From CAYNRE01 sp964399535 (GTDB lineage Bacteria; Planctomycetota; Planctomycetia; Pirellulales; CAYNRE01), in the NCBI GenBank assembly GCA_964399535.1, contig CAYNRE010000058.1, forward strand, positions 1 through 64,000: a stretch of 64,000 nucleotides of DNA, read 5' to 3'. Below the pieces are notes generated by a model, which saw nothing but the letters and a program-made list of their open reading frames with translations, was not told where the DNA came from and searched no databases. Positions 25,538 through 33,902 of this stretch are shown piece after piece. Position 1 is the stretch's first letter; each line of letters begins with the position of its first letter. Made by a program: the position numbers and the translations under genes.

Positions 25538-26800
25538 ATGCATCCCACTGAACCAAATCGCTCCGACGAGCCCCTGGGGCCCACGCTTCGGCGGCTGGCC
25601 GCGCTGAGACCGGCACCTGATTCCGCGTCGCACGCTATCGGGCGCACCCGGCAGGCTGTCGAGTTGGCCCAGGTACCCTCGGCGAGCGCTCGCATCGCGG
25701 TCGTGGTCTTAGCCGGTACGGCACTTCTGGCAGCGGCGTGGGGACTTCGATTCGTTCTGACGGACGACGAGAGCGGAAGAGTATTCGCGGCAACGCTGGA
25801 CCGCTTGCGTGTGGCCCGCACCGCGAGATACCGCACCGTTAGCCGAACCGACGGCGGCGAATCGAGAACCTGGTACACGACGGTCGACAACTCTCGTCGA
25901 CTTCGAGTCGAACGGCCCGATGGAAGTATCCAAATAACCGATCTGGAGGAAGGCGAAGTCTTGTTGCTCGATCCGGCGACCCGGCGTGCTCAGCGACTTT
26001 CCGGGCCACAGGATTCGACTGCCGACCCCTACCAGCGGCTTCGCAACCTGACTAGTCGCTCCGCGGTCGAATTGGTTTCTCCAGCTCGGTGGCGCGGGCT
26101 CGCTTGTGAGCGGTTTTCCGTTATCGAAACGCATCGCCGGATGGTGGTTTGGATCGACCCTCTTAAAAACGTACCCGTGCGGATCCAGGGGCGCGACGAA
26201 TTGCCCGATCGACCGCCCGTCGACTGGGAGAGCGATGAATTTGAGTTCGACGTACCCTGGGAACCGTTTCTTTTTTCGCTTGAGCCCCCACCTGGCTTTA
26301 CTGTCCAAGACCGACGTCCCGTTCGAATGACCTCCGAGGCCCGTGGTCGCGAACCCCGCCGACTGCTGCTCGAACCGCTCGGCGGCTGGGGACCCGCACG
26401 GTTTGGCGATTCCCGCGAAGAGGTGGTTGCCGCATTGGGAGGGCCGGCAGATGCCGTGCGCGAACCGGCCCCGGGGCGTGGGATCGTGCTGTGGTACTTG
26501 GCCGAGGGCGTCGCCCTGCACATCTCTCAGGCGACCGGACTGGCCTTGGTGGAATGTTTCGAGCACACGTCGGCCACCGCGGAACTGCGAACGTGTATCA
26601 GTCGAACCGCCGACGGAATCGGCATCGGCAGCACGCTCGATGAGGTAACGGCCGCCTGGGGAACCCCTTCGCTGGTTCAGGGCACCGCCGAGGAACCTGC
26701 GTTGAAATACGCCGACCGCCGTTGCACGCTTCGCCTGCGTGACGATCGGGTGGTTTGGCTTATGTTGGCCGCCCCCAGGCAGCCGAAGGCCGTACCCTGA
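25538..26800 (+). CDS. Membrane protein, probable anti-sigma or envelope sensor
   Basis: A 420-residue protein. Residues 1-50 are cytoplasmic and could bind the sigma factor. One membrane helix follows (IAVVVLAGTALLAAAWGLRFVL). The outer part starts with a region like the LolA/LolB lipoprotein-binding fold or MucB/RseB sensors (YRTVSRTDGG...TWYTTVDNSRRLRVERPDGS...). The last 160 residues hold two SmpA/BamE-like units (RFGDSREEVVAALGGPADAV and GIGSTLDEVTAAWGTPSLV). Position directly after an ECF sigma factor suggests that it controls that factor in response to envelope state. This is inferred from context; no classical zinc anti-sigma motif is present. Confidence 0.7.
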   Translation: MHPTEPNRSDEPLGPTLRRLAALRPAPDSASHAIGRTRQAVELAQVPSASARIAVVVLAGTALLAAAWGLRFVLTDDESGRVFAATLDRLRVARTARYRTVSRTDGGESRTWYTTVDNSRRLRVERPDGSIQITDLEEGEVLLLDPATRRAQRLSGPQDSTADPYQRLRNLTSRSAVELVSPARWRGLACERFSVIETHRRMVVWIDPLKNVPVRIQGRDELPDRPPVDWESDEFEFDVPWEPFLFSLEPPPGFTVQDRRPVRMTSEARGREPRRLLLEPLGGWGPARFGDSREEVVAALGGPADAVREPAPGRGIVLWYLAEGVALHISQATGLALVECFEHTSATAELRTCISRTADGIGIGSTLDEVTAAWGTPSLVQGTAEEPALKYADRRCTLRLRDDRVVWLMLAAPRQPKAVP

Positions 26801-26853
26801 CGATTCGCAACCTGCCTTCCGGTCGTTGAACCACTTAAAAAGGTCACCCACTC

Positions 26854-27729
26854 ATGAACGAAGCCTTCTCTCATGGCCCTTTCCCCGAAGATTCGGGGGA
26901 GCGATTGCGGAACGCCGAAACGAGCGAAACCTTCATGAATCGCTTGCCTGGGAATTCGTTCGTCCGATTCACCCCTTGGAAATCAATGGCGTTCGTCCTT
27001 GCAGGGTTGGCTTGGGCACTGGCAACCCGCCCCGCCCGGGCCGAGTCCTTCGTCATCGACCCCGATCAGAGTTCGATCACGGTGTATCTACAGGTCACCG
27101 TCGATGGAAATATAGTACTCCTCGAACCGCAATCGCCGGGCAGCCTTCGGGCCGCGATCCAGGGAACCTTCGACCTGAACCTGGCAACACCCGGGTTCAT
27201 TAGCGGCCTGGCCAGCATGACACCGCGCCCCAGCACTGCCCTCGCCGAGCCCTATGCGGAACCGGCCGATTTCGCGGGGCAACTTGCCGGCGTGCCGGTT
27301 AGCAGCCAGTCGATCTTAATGGCGATCCGTGATTCGCAGCTTGTTGCCTCGATTCCGGTCGGAACCGGAATCGACCCGCTGGGCCAATTCAGCGTTCTTG
27401 GCATCTTCGCCTCGTTCCCGCAAGGAACCCTTGATGTTCAGATTCCGGGTTTGGGAGAAACCTCGCTGGCCTTGTCGGTCTTGAATCTTTCCGCCAGCAA
27501 CCAGGCCACCGAACTTGGTCAGATCGAACTCCTGTCCGATGGTCGCCGGAAGCTGACTGTTCCGGTGTACTCGCGGTATCGCTTGAGCTTTCTGGGCTTG
27601 CCCGCCACCAGTGGGTTGGAGGGAAGCATCGTTGCCTACACGACGGTGCCGGAGTTGCCGAGCCACCACCTTGCCCTGGCCGCCCTGTTCGCGTTGGCGT
27701 GTTGCGGATACCGAGGACGCCGGCCCTGA
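26854..27729 (+). CDS. Exported protein with variant PEP-CTERM-like tail (VPELP)
   Basis: A 291-residue protein, third gene of the sigma-factor operon (53-base gap). A hydrophobic signal segment (SMAFVLAGLAWALATRPARA) ends at about residue 63. The middle is beta-rich and resembles planctomycete PEP-CTERM proteins with FVIDPDQSSITVYL openings. The end is VPELPSHHLALAALFALACCGYRGRRP: hydrophobic helix plus Arg cluster as in PEP-CTERM, but with VPELP where VPEP is normal. It may still be an exosortase substrate. The start is uncertain; the ATG at 26854 gives a long N-region, and later in-frame ATGs exist at 26935 and 26986. Confidence 0.75.
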   Translation: MNEAFSHGPFPEDSGERLRNAETSETFMNRLPGNSFVRFTPWKSMAFVLAGLAWALATRPARAESFVIDPDQSSITVYLQVTVDGNIVLLEPQSPGSLRAAIQGTFDLNLATPGFISGLASMTPRPSTALAEPYAEPADFAGQLAGVPVSSQSILMAIRDSQLVASIPVGTGIDPLGQFSVLGIFASFPQGTLDVQIPGLGETSLALSVLNLSASNQATELGQIELLSDGRRKLTVPVYSRYRLSFLGLPATSGLEGSIVAYTTVPELPSHHLALAALFALACCGYRGRRP

Positions 27730-27985
27730 AGGGACGGCGCCGCCTATAGGATTCGCCGCCCGAGACGCCGTTGATGGTGACCGTTTCGGTCAGCTCGTCG
27801 GCCTCGTAGTCACCGGTGCGGTGGGCGGCATGGCCGCTCAGGCACTTCACAATGCCCGCGGGTTACGATTCTCCAGCATGCGGCCAGGTGGAACCGACAA
27901 CTCATTGCCGGTGTTGCGAAGCATCAAGAGGAACCACTCGACGTGGTGGTGACGGCTGGACGGAGAAACACGAACATCGGCCCTT

Positions 27986-28026
27986 CTCGTGCCTGCGGCA
28001 CCCCGACGGCGAGTTGTCAGGGCGAC
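27986..28026. repeat. REP-like palindromic repeat, copy B
   Basis: CTCGTGCCTGCGGCACCCCG then ACGGCGAGTTGTCAGGGC. It shares its CGGCACCCCGAC core and the spacing of the arms with copies A and C but is more diverged. Confidence 0.5.
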
Positions 28027-28138
28027 CCGGCGATCCGAACCAAAACGCCAGGAAGGCGCCCGAGGGATTTCAGCGAAATCGGATGCCAGCGCGTCAACCA
28101 AACCCTCGCTCAAAACGAATGGCCCGCGCGATCCGGCC

Positions 28139-28165
28139 CGCCTTCCTTCCCGATGCTGGAAGGCG
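28139..28165 (-). terminator. Hairpin after the dockerin PEP-CTERM gene
   Basis: CGCCTTCC (28139-28146) pairs perfectly with GGAAGGCG (28158-28165), 13 bases beyond the stop of the minus-strand gene. No T-run follows. Confidence 0.4.
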
Positions 28166-28178
28166 GATCGGTCACCGC

Positions 28179-28952
28179 CTATCGCAGCGCGATGCTGAAC
28201 CGACGAGCCAAGGCCACGGCGACTGCGCCGATGGCCAGCACTATGCTCGCCGGCTCCGGTACATTCGTTCCGTCCGGCGGGCAGGTGTTCCCGAAATTGG
28301 CGGCCCACAGGGCATAGTCTCCGGCGCCGACCGAGCCGTTGCAGTCGAAGTCGGCCGAAAGATCCAGGCCCGATTGCCCGAACTGCGCCGCCCAGAGGGC
28401 GTAATCGGCGGCGCCCACGGTGCAATCGCCGTTGGCATCGCCCACGAGGGTCGGCATGAGCCGAAATTCTCCGGCCACGTTGAAACTGGCTCCGCCAGGA
28501 ATGCCCACGATGACGATGTCCGGCGATCCCTGGTTGAATGCGTAACCGGAGATCGTATACCCGCTGGCAAACGTAAGCGGCCCACTTCCCGTGTTTCCGA
28601 GGGCACCAAAATCAATCAGGTTGCCGTTTGACGTCGAACCGAAAGCGCTTGTTACAGACAGATCGCCCCCCGTAGCCGATTCGAATCCACTACCAAAATC
28701 GGCAACGACCCCGCTGATTCCACTAGACAAGAGCGACGACAAGACGGCGCCGTCCGGTACCGACCAGTTCGAAGTTCCTGAAATCGATGGATCGTCGAAG
28801 ATAAACCGTCCGGTGACGATCCCCGTCTGTTTGTTGACGAACTTGTAGATGACTTCGCCCCGGCAGGTCGTCGCGGCATTTTCCAGCAAGGCAACCAGGA
28901 CGAAGTAGCCGAGGGCTCTCGCGAAAGCCGGCTTTGGCGGGGCGGCACTCAT
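28179..28952 (-). CDS. Dockerin-like PEP-CTERM exported protein
   Basis: A 257-residue secreted protein: signal peptide (hydrophobic LGYFVLVALLENAAT), a beta-rich domain of about 140 residues of unknown role, two dockerin-like calcium loops (GDANGDCTVGAADYALWAAQ and DFDCNGSVGAGDYALWAANF, about residues 167-220), then VPEPASIVLAIGAVAVALARRFS. Dockerin loops may bind calcium or cohesin-like partners on the surface. The same two-loop module occurs in the hydrolase at 60625-62232. The ATG has a GGGAG ribosome site and a good promoter just upstream. Confidence 0.87.
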   Translation of the reverse strand: MSAAPPKPAFARALGYFVLVALLENAATTCRGEVIYKFVNKQTGIVTGRFIFDDPSISGTSNWSVPDGAVLSSLLSSGISGVVADFGSGFESATGGDLSVTSAFGSTSNGNLIDFGALGNTGSGPLTFASGYTISGYAFNQGSPDIVIVGIPGGASFNVAGEFRLMPTLVGDANGDCTVGAADYALWAAQFGQSGLDLSADFDCNGSVGAGDYALWAANFGNTCPPDGTNVPEPASIVLAIGAVAVALARRFSIALR

Positions 28953-28993
28953 GGAAGCATCTCCCTGGGAAGATCGCCATCTTAAGAAGGCGC

Positions 28994-29021
28994 ATTATTC
29001 TCCGTACCTGAGCGAAGTCAA
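28994..29021 (-). promoter_or_regulatory. Promoter of the dockerin PEP-CTERM gene
   Basis: On the minus strand TTGACT (29021-29016), 16 bases, AATAAT (28999-28994). The leader to the ATG at 28952 would be about 35 bases. Confidence 0.6.
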
Positions 29022-29184
29022 CGATATTCCGAATGGGTTCCTCCTGAAATGCGGCGGTTGAATTGCCGTTCGAGGTCACGCATTCGGCGACAGCGGGTGC
29101 CACCGATTCAACCGGTTCCAACTCGCCGGCGGCGAGGTCTTCCGGGCTGCGTTTCTTGTGGCGGGGTCGCTGAGCCCCGGCCGC

Positions 29185-29312
29185 GGCTGGGTGGCATGTC
29201 CCTGTTCTGCGGGAGAGAATGTTGGGTGCCATGTCCACGCTCGTCGTGGGCATGCAGGAGAATCCCGAAACATGGCCACTATAGGGTACCACAGTGGCCA
29301 TGCCACCCAGCC
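29185..29312. repeat. 128-bp MITE-like element, copy 2, inside a transposase gene
   Basis: Same length and the same 14-bp terminal inverted repeats as copy 1, with 118 of 128 bases identical. It interrupts a minus-strand transposase reading frame after about 132 codons. On that strand it stays open and would add the peptide GWVAWPLWYPIVAMF... to the product. Confidence 0.85.
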
Positions 29313-29708
29313 GCAGGCGCAAGTGAGGCTTTTATCCGCGGCCACGCATTTGGCGTTTGCCACCCCTTCGCGAAGCGCTTGGCGACCCTGTAGTCGCACG
29401 GCAACCTGAAACAAACGATGTGCGCGTCGGTATCGGTCGAAGTAGGTGCTGCGAGCAAGGAACGCCTCGCAACCGAGATAGTGCAGCAAGTCGGCTCGGT
29501 GCTGCTGCAGAAAGCGGTACTGCGAGGACTTGCTCTTTCGCCGCTTCAGAACAGCCACCAAAATCAAGGCGCCCATTACCCAGTCGGGAATGGTGGGCGG
29601 TCGACCGGGGCCCTTCCGTGGGCACTCGCGCTCGGGCTGCTGCAACAGCGGCTTTGCCAGCCGCACCAATTCGACCAACGACGCGCGCTGATCCGCGCGC
29701 ATCTCCAT
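29313..29708 (-). pseudogene. Transposase N-terminal remnant (DDE, IS4/IS5-like)
   Basis: About 132 codons from the ATG at 29708 encode LVRLAKPLLQQPERE, GRPPTIPDWVMGALILVAVL, KRRKSKSSQYRFLQQHR and STYFDRYRRAHRLFQ, ending at VAADKSL, the likely first catalytic Asp region. This is the typical N-terminal half of a DDE transposase of the IS4/IS5 sort. The MITE then breaks homology; the frame runs on to 29076 but the following residues do not look like a transposase. The catalytic core is absent, so the element cannot move itself. Confidence 0.7.
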
Positions 29709-29709
29709 C

Positions 29710-29775
29710 CCTGGAATCTCCGTCGGGGCCGTTGCTCCGTTCGCAACCGAAACAATAATCCACGGAGATTCCAGG
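29710..29775. repeat. Perfect 14-bp inverted repeat at the transposase 5' end
   Basis: CCTGGAATCTCCGT (29710-29723) and ACGGAGATTCCAGG (29762-29775) pair perfectly across 38 bases. The structure lies immediately before the transposase ATG and could be an IS-end structure or an mRNA hairpin hiding the start from outside transcription. Confidence 0.6.
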
Positions 29776-29792
29776 CTTTAGACCAGTTCAAT

Positions 29793-29825
29793 TCCCGGAC
29801 AGCCTCAACAAGTTGTCGGGGCCAC
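29793..29825. repeat. REP-like palindromic repeat, copy C
   Basis: TCCCGGACAGCCTCAACAAG then TTGTCGGGGCCAC. It shares AACAAGTTG-CGGGGCCA with copy A. It lies just upstream of the large helical-repeat gene. Confidence 0.5.
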
Positions 29826-29882
29826 TCAGCGTTCGCTAAGATTATGGTCGGGCGGGGTACTCTTCTTCAGGAGGGGCCGATC

Positions 29883-32756
29883 ATGCGACGCAAGCTGTTG
29901 CGCTCGTTGTGTCTCTTCGCGCTCTGGTTGCCGCTGTCCAGGTCCACGGCCGTGGCCGATCCGCCGCGGGTAGCGACCCTGTTGCTCGAGTCACATGAAC
30001 CCGAAGACTTGCGCGATAAATCGTATGGCTCGCTGCTCGTTCGCGAATTGGCGCGGCAGGCGGTGTTGCTGGCGGCTCGCGACGAGCTAGGCCTCGCCAC
30101 GCGCGATCAATCGCTTCGCGAAACGGTTCAGCCGGCCGAAGGGGGCGCCGCCCTGGCGTTGTCGCTGGCGATCAAGGCTCCTGTCGACAAACCACTCGAG
30201 ATTTGGCTGGGGGAACCCGGCGATCACGGCGCCACCGTCTGGAAGACCGAGCGAGACCTCGGGGCTTCCCCGTTCGACTATCTTGCCCTGGCCACGGCAC
30301 TCGAGGGCCTTGCCGGCGCCGAAATCGCGCCCTCTCTGGCGGCCCGAATCGCCGCCGGTGATGCCAAGCCCCCGCCGTTTGGCGAGGGCGGCGTGAGCGA
30401 TGACGTCGAGGAATTGCTCGGGCAAATGACGTGGATTGCCCAGTGGAATGCCGTACGCCAGGTACACACCGCCATGGCCCAACAGGGGGCATCGCCCGCT
30501 CGGCTCGAAGCCCTGGTACGCGGCTATGCTCACCTGGGTTTGCTCACCGAGTATCACGTTTCGGCCGCACACAAGGCGTTTTACGCCCGGGCAATGCTCT
30601 ACGCCGCACGGCTCAGGCGCCTCGATCCGACCGGGCCCGCGAGTCACCGGAGCCTGGCGTACGCCGCCGGATTGGCTGGGATGCACCGCCGGGCGCTTGA
30701 AGAAATTGAATTAGCTCAAGCGGCCGCGCCCCCCGACTCGCCCACGCCCGGATGGCTGGCCTTGGTTTCGGCCGCATGCCGCTACGACGAGGCCTTGCTC
30801 AAGCAACGGCCCGACGACCCGCGCCTGGTCCATTTGGCCGCGCTGTTGCAATACACCGTTTATGAAAATACGAACTGCGAAAGTCTGTGGCTGGCGGCCG
30901 GGCAACGGGCCCTGGAAGCTGCGCCTGAGTGCTACCGGGTAGCGGCTTCGATGTGCCGCTACACGGGGGTAAGCAATCGACATCTGGCCACGGCTTGGGC
31001 AATGCCGGTGCTCAGAAGCTCGCTTCCCCAGCGGGTACGCCAGGTGCCCGGCGCGCCGCTCGAGGTAGTGAAAACGGCCGACAAGCTAACCAAGCTCGCC
31101 GCGTCGGTCGACCCGGTCTTAAGCGGCGGCGAAGCCATGCGCGATTTCGTGCTGGCCGCCTGCCAGGCGGGGGCCGCGGGCACGGACCAGGGCGAACCCT
31201 CTTGGGAGTGCCTGGGCCGACTCGCCCAAGAGGAATCGGTCGTGCAGGTGGCCTACCGCTTCGACTTTCTACTGCGAGGCCTGGGCGTACCCGCGCTGCA
31301 ACTAACCGCCGCGATGAGGTCGACCCAAGCCTACCTGGTGGGCCACCCGACCGAACCGCTGCTGGCCGCGGTGTTGGCCCGGGGAAACACCGCTCGGCAG
31401 CAGCAAATGCTCAAAGGCGTTCACCTTCGCGATGCGGGAATGTCGGCCTATCCGCTGGCGCTTATGACCTGGTATGGCCCCGAGGGCCAGCAAACGTTCG
31501 GACAGGAGCTGTGGCGCCAGATCTGGCGACACTCCGATCACCTGGCGCGCGAACTGGAACAAATGGGCTACTTTTCTCAGGACGCGGGGTTCGCCACCTG
31601 GCTTACGAAGGTCAGCCCCGAATCGCCCCAGGCAGTCGCGCTCAAGATTCTGATCGACGCGAAAACGTCGGCCCTGTTTCGCCGCGGCTGGGAGGACAAA
31701 TACGCGGACCGAGCCGTAGTGCTCCGCGCACTGGTAATTCAGTTGGCCAACGAGAAGAACTGGAGCGAATCGGCACGGGTGCTACGGCGTTACCTGGAGC
31801 GGTTTCCCGACCAATGGGGTTACTCGTACCTGGCCGAACTAGCCAAGCTGCAGAACGACACCGCGGGCTGGCGCGCGGCCAAGCTCAAGTCGCTCGAGTA
31901 CGAGGACTATTCGCTGTCGCACGTGCGGGTCATGGTGGAACTGGCGCGACACGATATGAGCGAAGGCCGGTTCGAAGAGGCCCTGCCCAACGCCTTGCAG
32001 GCGGCGCAAAGCTGGGCCGCCACCGGAATGAGCTGCGCCAGCGAATGCCTCGAGGCGCTGGGACGCTGGGACGAGGCCGAGCAATGGGCCCGCTTGGAAT
32101 CGGAGCGGTACGAAACCCTGGGGTGGTACTTCTGGTGCCGCCGTACGGGCCACGGCAACGTAGACGAAGCCTTGGCGCTGGCCCGCACGATCGCCCAGCG
32201 GCAGTCGCTGAGCGCCGCGGGTGCCGCGCAGGATCGGCTTGCTACCTTTTTGTTTCTCGCCGGCGACGAGCCGCGCGCGTTTCGAATCTGGCAGCGCGCC
32301 CATCAGACCATCAAGAACCCTTATTCCGCCCTCCGGCTGGCGATTAGCGCCGATGCTCAGCAGGACACAGCCACGCGCGACCGGGCACTGCGCGAAGCCG
32401 CCGAACTGGGGCAAGCAGACGAGCCCAAGTACCCTCACTATGCCGCTCTGGCTCGCTGGCTGCTGGCCGACGTTGCCCGCTCGCCCGAGGATGCCCCCGA
32501 CCTGACCACGCTCAACCGGCTGCTCGAGAAACTCGACGGCGAAGAATTGGTTTTTCTGAATGGCATCGCGGCTCGCTACTTGCTGCAGCACGCCATGGTC
32601 GAACAGGCCCGGCCTTTGCTGGAGCGCGTGGGCCAGGAGCGGCTTCCCGATCTGCTGGAAAGCATTTTGTCGGGCGCGGCACTGGTCGAGCTCAAAGCGG
32701 CCGACCCGCCCAAGGCCGACGAGCCCAATGCCGACCCGGCCAAGGCCGAAAGCTGA
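29883..32756 (+). CDS. Large exported helical-repeat (TPR-like) protein
   Basis: A 957-residue protein. AGGAGG eight bases before the ATG and a signal peptide (MRRKLLRSLCLFALWLPLS, cleavage near AVA) fix the start. From about residue 170 to the end it is almost entirely helical with many pairs such as AYAAGLAGMHRRALEEIELAQ and AAKLKSLEYEDYSLSHVRVM, suggesting TPR/SEL1-type repeats. The C-terminus is Lys/Ala/Pro-rich (KADPPKADEPNADPAKAES). It has no catalytic motif; it is probably a periplasmic scaffold. No operon partner is present. Family is unrecognised beyond the repeat nature. Confidence 0.75.
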   Translation: MRRKLLRSLCLFALWLPLSRSTAVADPPRVATLLLESHEPEDLRDKSYGSLLVRELARQAVLLAARDELGLATRDQSLRETVQPAEGGAALALSLAIKAPVDKPLEIWLGEPGDHGATVWKTERDLGASPFDYLALATALEGLAGAEIAPSLAARIAAGDAKPPPFGEGGVSDDVEELLGQMTWIAQWNAVRQVHTAMAQQGASPARLEALVRGYAHLGLLTEYHVSAAHKAFYARAMLYAARLRRLDPTGPASHRSLAYAAGLAGMHRRALEEIELAQAAAPPDSPTPGWLALVSAACRYDEALLKQRPDDPRLVHLAALLQYTVYENTNCESLWLAAGQRALEAAPECYRVAASMCRYTGVSNRHLATAWAMPVLRSSLPQRVRQVPGAPLEVVKTADKLTKLAASVDPVLSGGEAMRDFVLAACQAGAAGTDQGEPSWECLGRLAQEESVVQVAYRFDFLLRGLGVPALQLTAAMRSTQAYLVGHPTEPLLAAVLARGNTARQQQMLKGVHLRDAGMSAYPLALMTWYGPEGQQTFGQELWRQIWRHSDHLARELEQMGYFSQDAGFATWLTKVSPESPQAVALKILIDAKTSALFRRGWEDKYADRAVVLRALVIQLANEKNWSESARVLRRYLERFPDQWGYSYLAELAKLQNDTAGWRAAKLKSLEYEDYSLSHVRVMVELARHDMSEGRFEEALPNALQAAQSWAATGMSCASECLEALGRWDEAEQWARLESERYETLGWYFWCRRTGHGNVDEALALARTIAQRQSLSAAGAAQDRLATFLFLAGDEPRAFRIWQRAHQTIKNPYSALRLAISADAQQDTATRDRALREAAELGQADEPKYPHYAALARWLLADVARSPEDAPDLTTLNRLLEKLDGEELVFLNGIAARYLLQHAMVEQARPLLERVGQERLPDLLESILSGAALVELKAADPPKADEPNADPAKAES

Positions 32757-32935
32757 GCCTTGGCGACGACGTTTTACTTCCGGCGGCCGCCGCAATGCGC
32801 TCCACGAGCGCTACCGGCGCCGCCTGGTTGCCTAGGGGATCGGCCTCGACCGAAACAGGCTCGCTCGGGAAGCGGCGCCGTCGCGGGAGATTGGCCCCGG
32901 CCTGCGTCATAGCCCCGCCGCGACGTGGGGGCCTG

Positions 32936-33715
32936 TCAAGGCCCAAAACCGCGAAGCCATGCCGAAGTCACTCGCGACCCCGCCCCGCTGCTACGGCGCC
33001 ACAGGGCGCCGCCGCCCACCAGGGCGACGCCCACCGCGAGCAGGACCGCCGAGCCGGGTTCGGGCACGGAGGCAACGTCGAGCGAAACGAAATCGACCGG
33101 CTTGCGGGTAAAGTTGCCCGAGGGTCCGCCAGCCATCGCAAACTGAATCTCCAGCGGCGTGCCCGCGGGAATCGTCAGGCCCGACCAGCGGTATTCAATA
33201 ACATAGGCGGGAAAGTTGAAGATCGATTCCGACTGAATCTCGGCGCTGAAAAACGTAGCGGCCCCGATGCCGTTGAGCGTGGGCGCAAAGAGCTGATCGA
33301 CCACGCTCAGGCTGACGTTGGCGGTCTTGATCTGAAACGCGATCGCGTTCACGTCGATCGCGGGCGTGGCGCTGAGCGTCCAACTTTGGGGGAACGTCGA
33401 CGAATAGTACACATCGCCGCCGTTAAGCAGGCCCGACCCCTGAACCCCCACCGCATGGGGCAAACTCTGACTCAGGCTGAGATCGGTCAGGTTCGAGGAA
33501 CCATCGGCGACGCCATCGAAGGTGTAGGTGGTGCCCGTCGGCGGGTCCACCTGCGTCTGGGTGAACGAATCCCAATAGGCGAACCGAACCGTAGCATCGC
33601 CCCGGCTGCCCAGCGGCGCGGTGTCCATGCCCAGGGTGGTCGCCCGGGCCGCGCCCCGCACCACCAATACCGCGAACCCCACGGCCACAACCACCCGCGC
33701 AATCTTTCGCATCAT
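32936..33715 (-). CDS. PEP-CTERM exported protein behind a Fur-like operator
   Basis: A 259-residue secreted protein. Signal peptide MMRKIARVVVAVGFAVLVV, a beta-rich middle of about 190 residues (DATVRFAYWDSFTQTQVDPP, SGLTIPAGTPLEIQFAMAGG) and the tail VPEPGSAVLLAVGVALVGGG followed by ALWRRSS, a standard PEP-CTERM signal with an extra 20 residues. The ligand is unknown. The start has GGGAG upstream. A consensus promoter overlapped by a palindrome lies about 190-240 bases upstream, so expression may follow iron level. Confidence 0.85.
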   Translation of the reverse strand: MMRKIARVVVAVGFAVLVVRGAARATTLGMDTAPLGSRGDATVRFAYWDSFTQTQVDPPTGTTYTFDGVADGSSNLTDLSLSQSLPHAVGVQGSGLLNGGDVYYSSTFPQSWTLSATPAIDVNAIAFQIKTANVSLSVVDQLFAPTLNGIGAATFFSAEIQSESIFNFPAYVIEYRWSGLTIPAGTPLEIQFAMAGGPSGNFTRKPVDFVSLDVASVPEPGSAVLLAVGVALVGGGALWRRSSGAGSRVTSAWLRGFGP

Positions 33716-33902
33716 CGAACTACTCCCGCAGTAATGTTGCCAATCAAAGGCTGTGCCCGGCGGGTCGGGGTCGCTACCACAGCGACCTCTGCGCTCAACC
33801 GAGCGGAAGGCGTGCCTCGTGCCCGAGGCCGAACGGGGTGGACTGGAGCGCGGCGAGCGAAGGCGAAGCGAGTTGCCTGTGGCTGGCTAGCTCATATCAC
33901 AA
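33716..33902 (-). other. Long 5' leader of the PEP-CTERM gene with a hairpin
   Basis: About 190-200 bases between the promoter and the start codon. A perfect 7-bp hairpin GGTCGCT-accac-AGCGACC sits at 33769-33787. No known riboswitch class was recognised. Confidence 0.4.

Larger units (their letters stand above)
27730..28178. other. Intergenic, repeat-bearing and possibly degraded
   Basis: About 450 bases. Open frames on both strands cross it, but no domain is recognised. It holds REP-like repeat copy B (27986-28026) and the hairpin at 28139-28165. Mixed frame fragments hint at decayed coding DNA without allowing a name. Confidence 0.4.

Noticed and set aside
29780..29830. T-arm-like GTTCAATTCC suggesting a tRNA
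   Set aside because: No acceptor, D or anticodon arms around it; it belongs to the palindromic repeat region.
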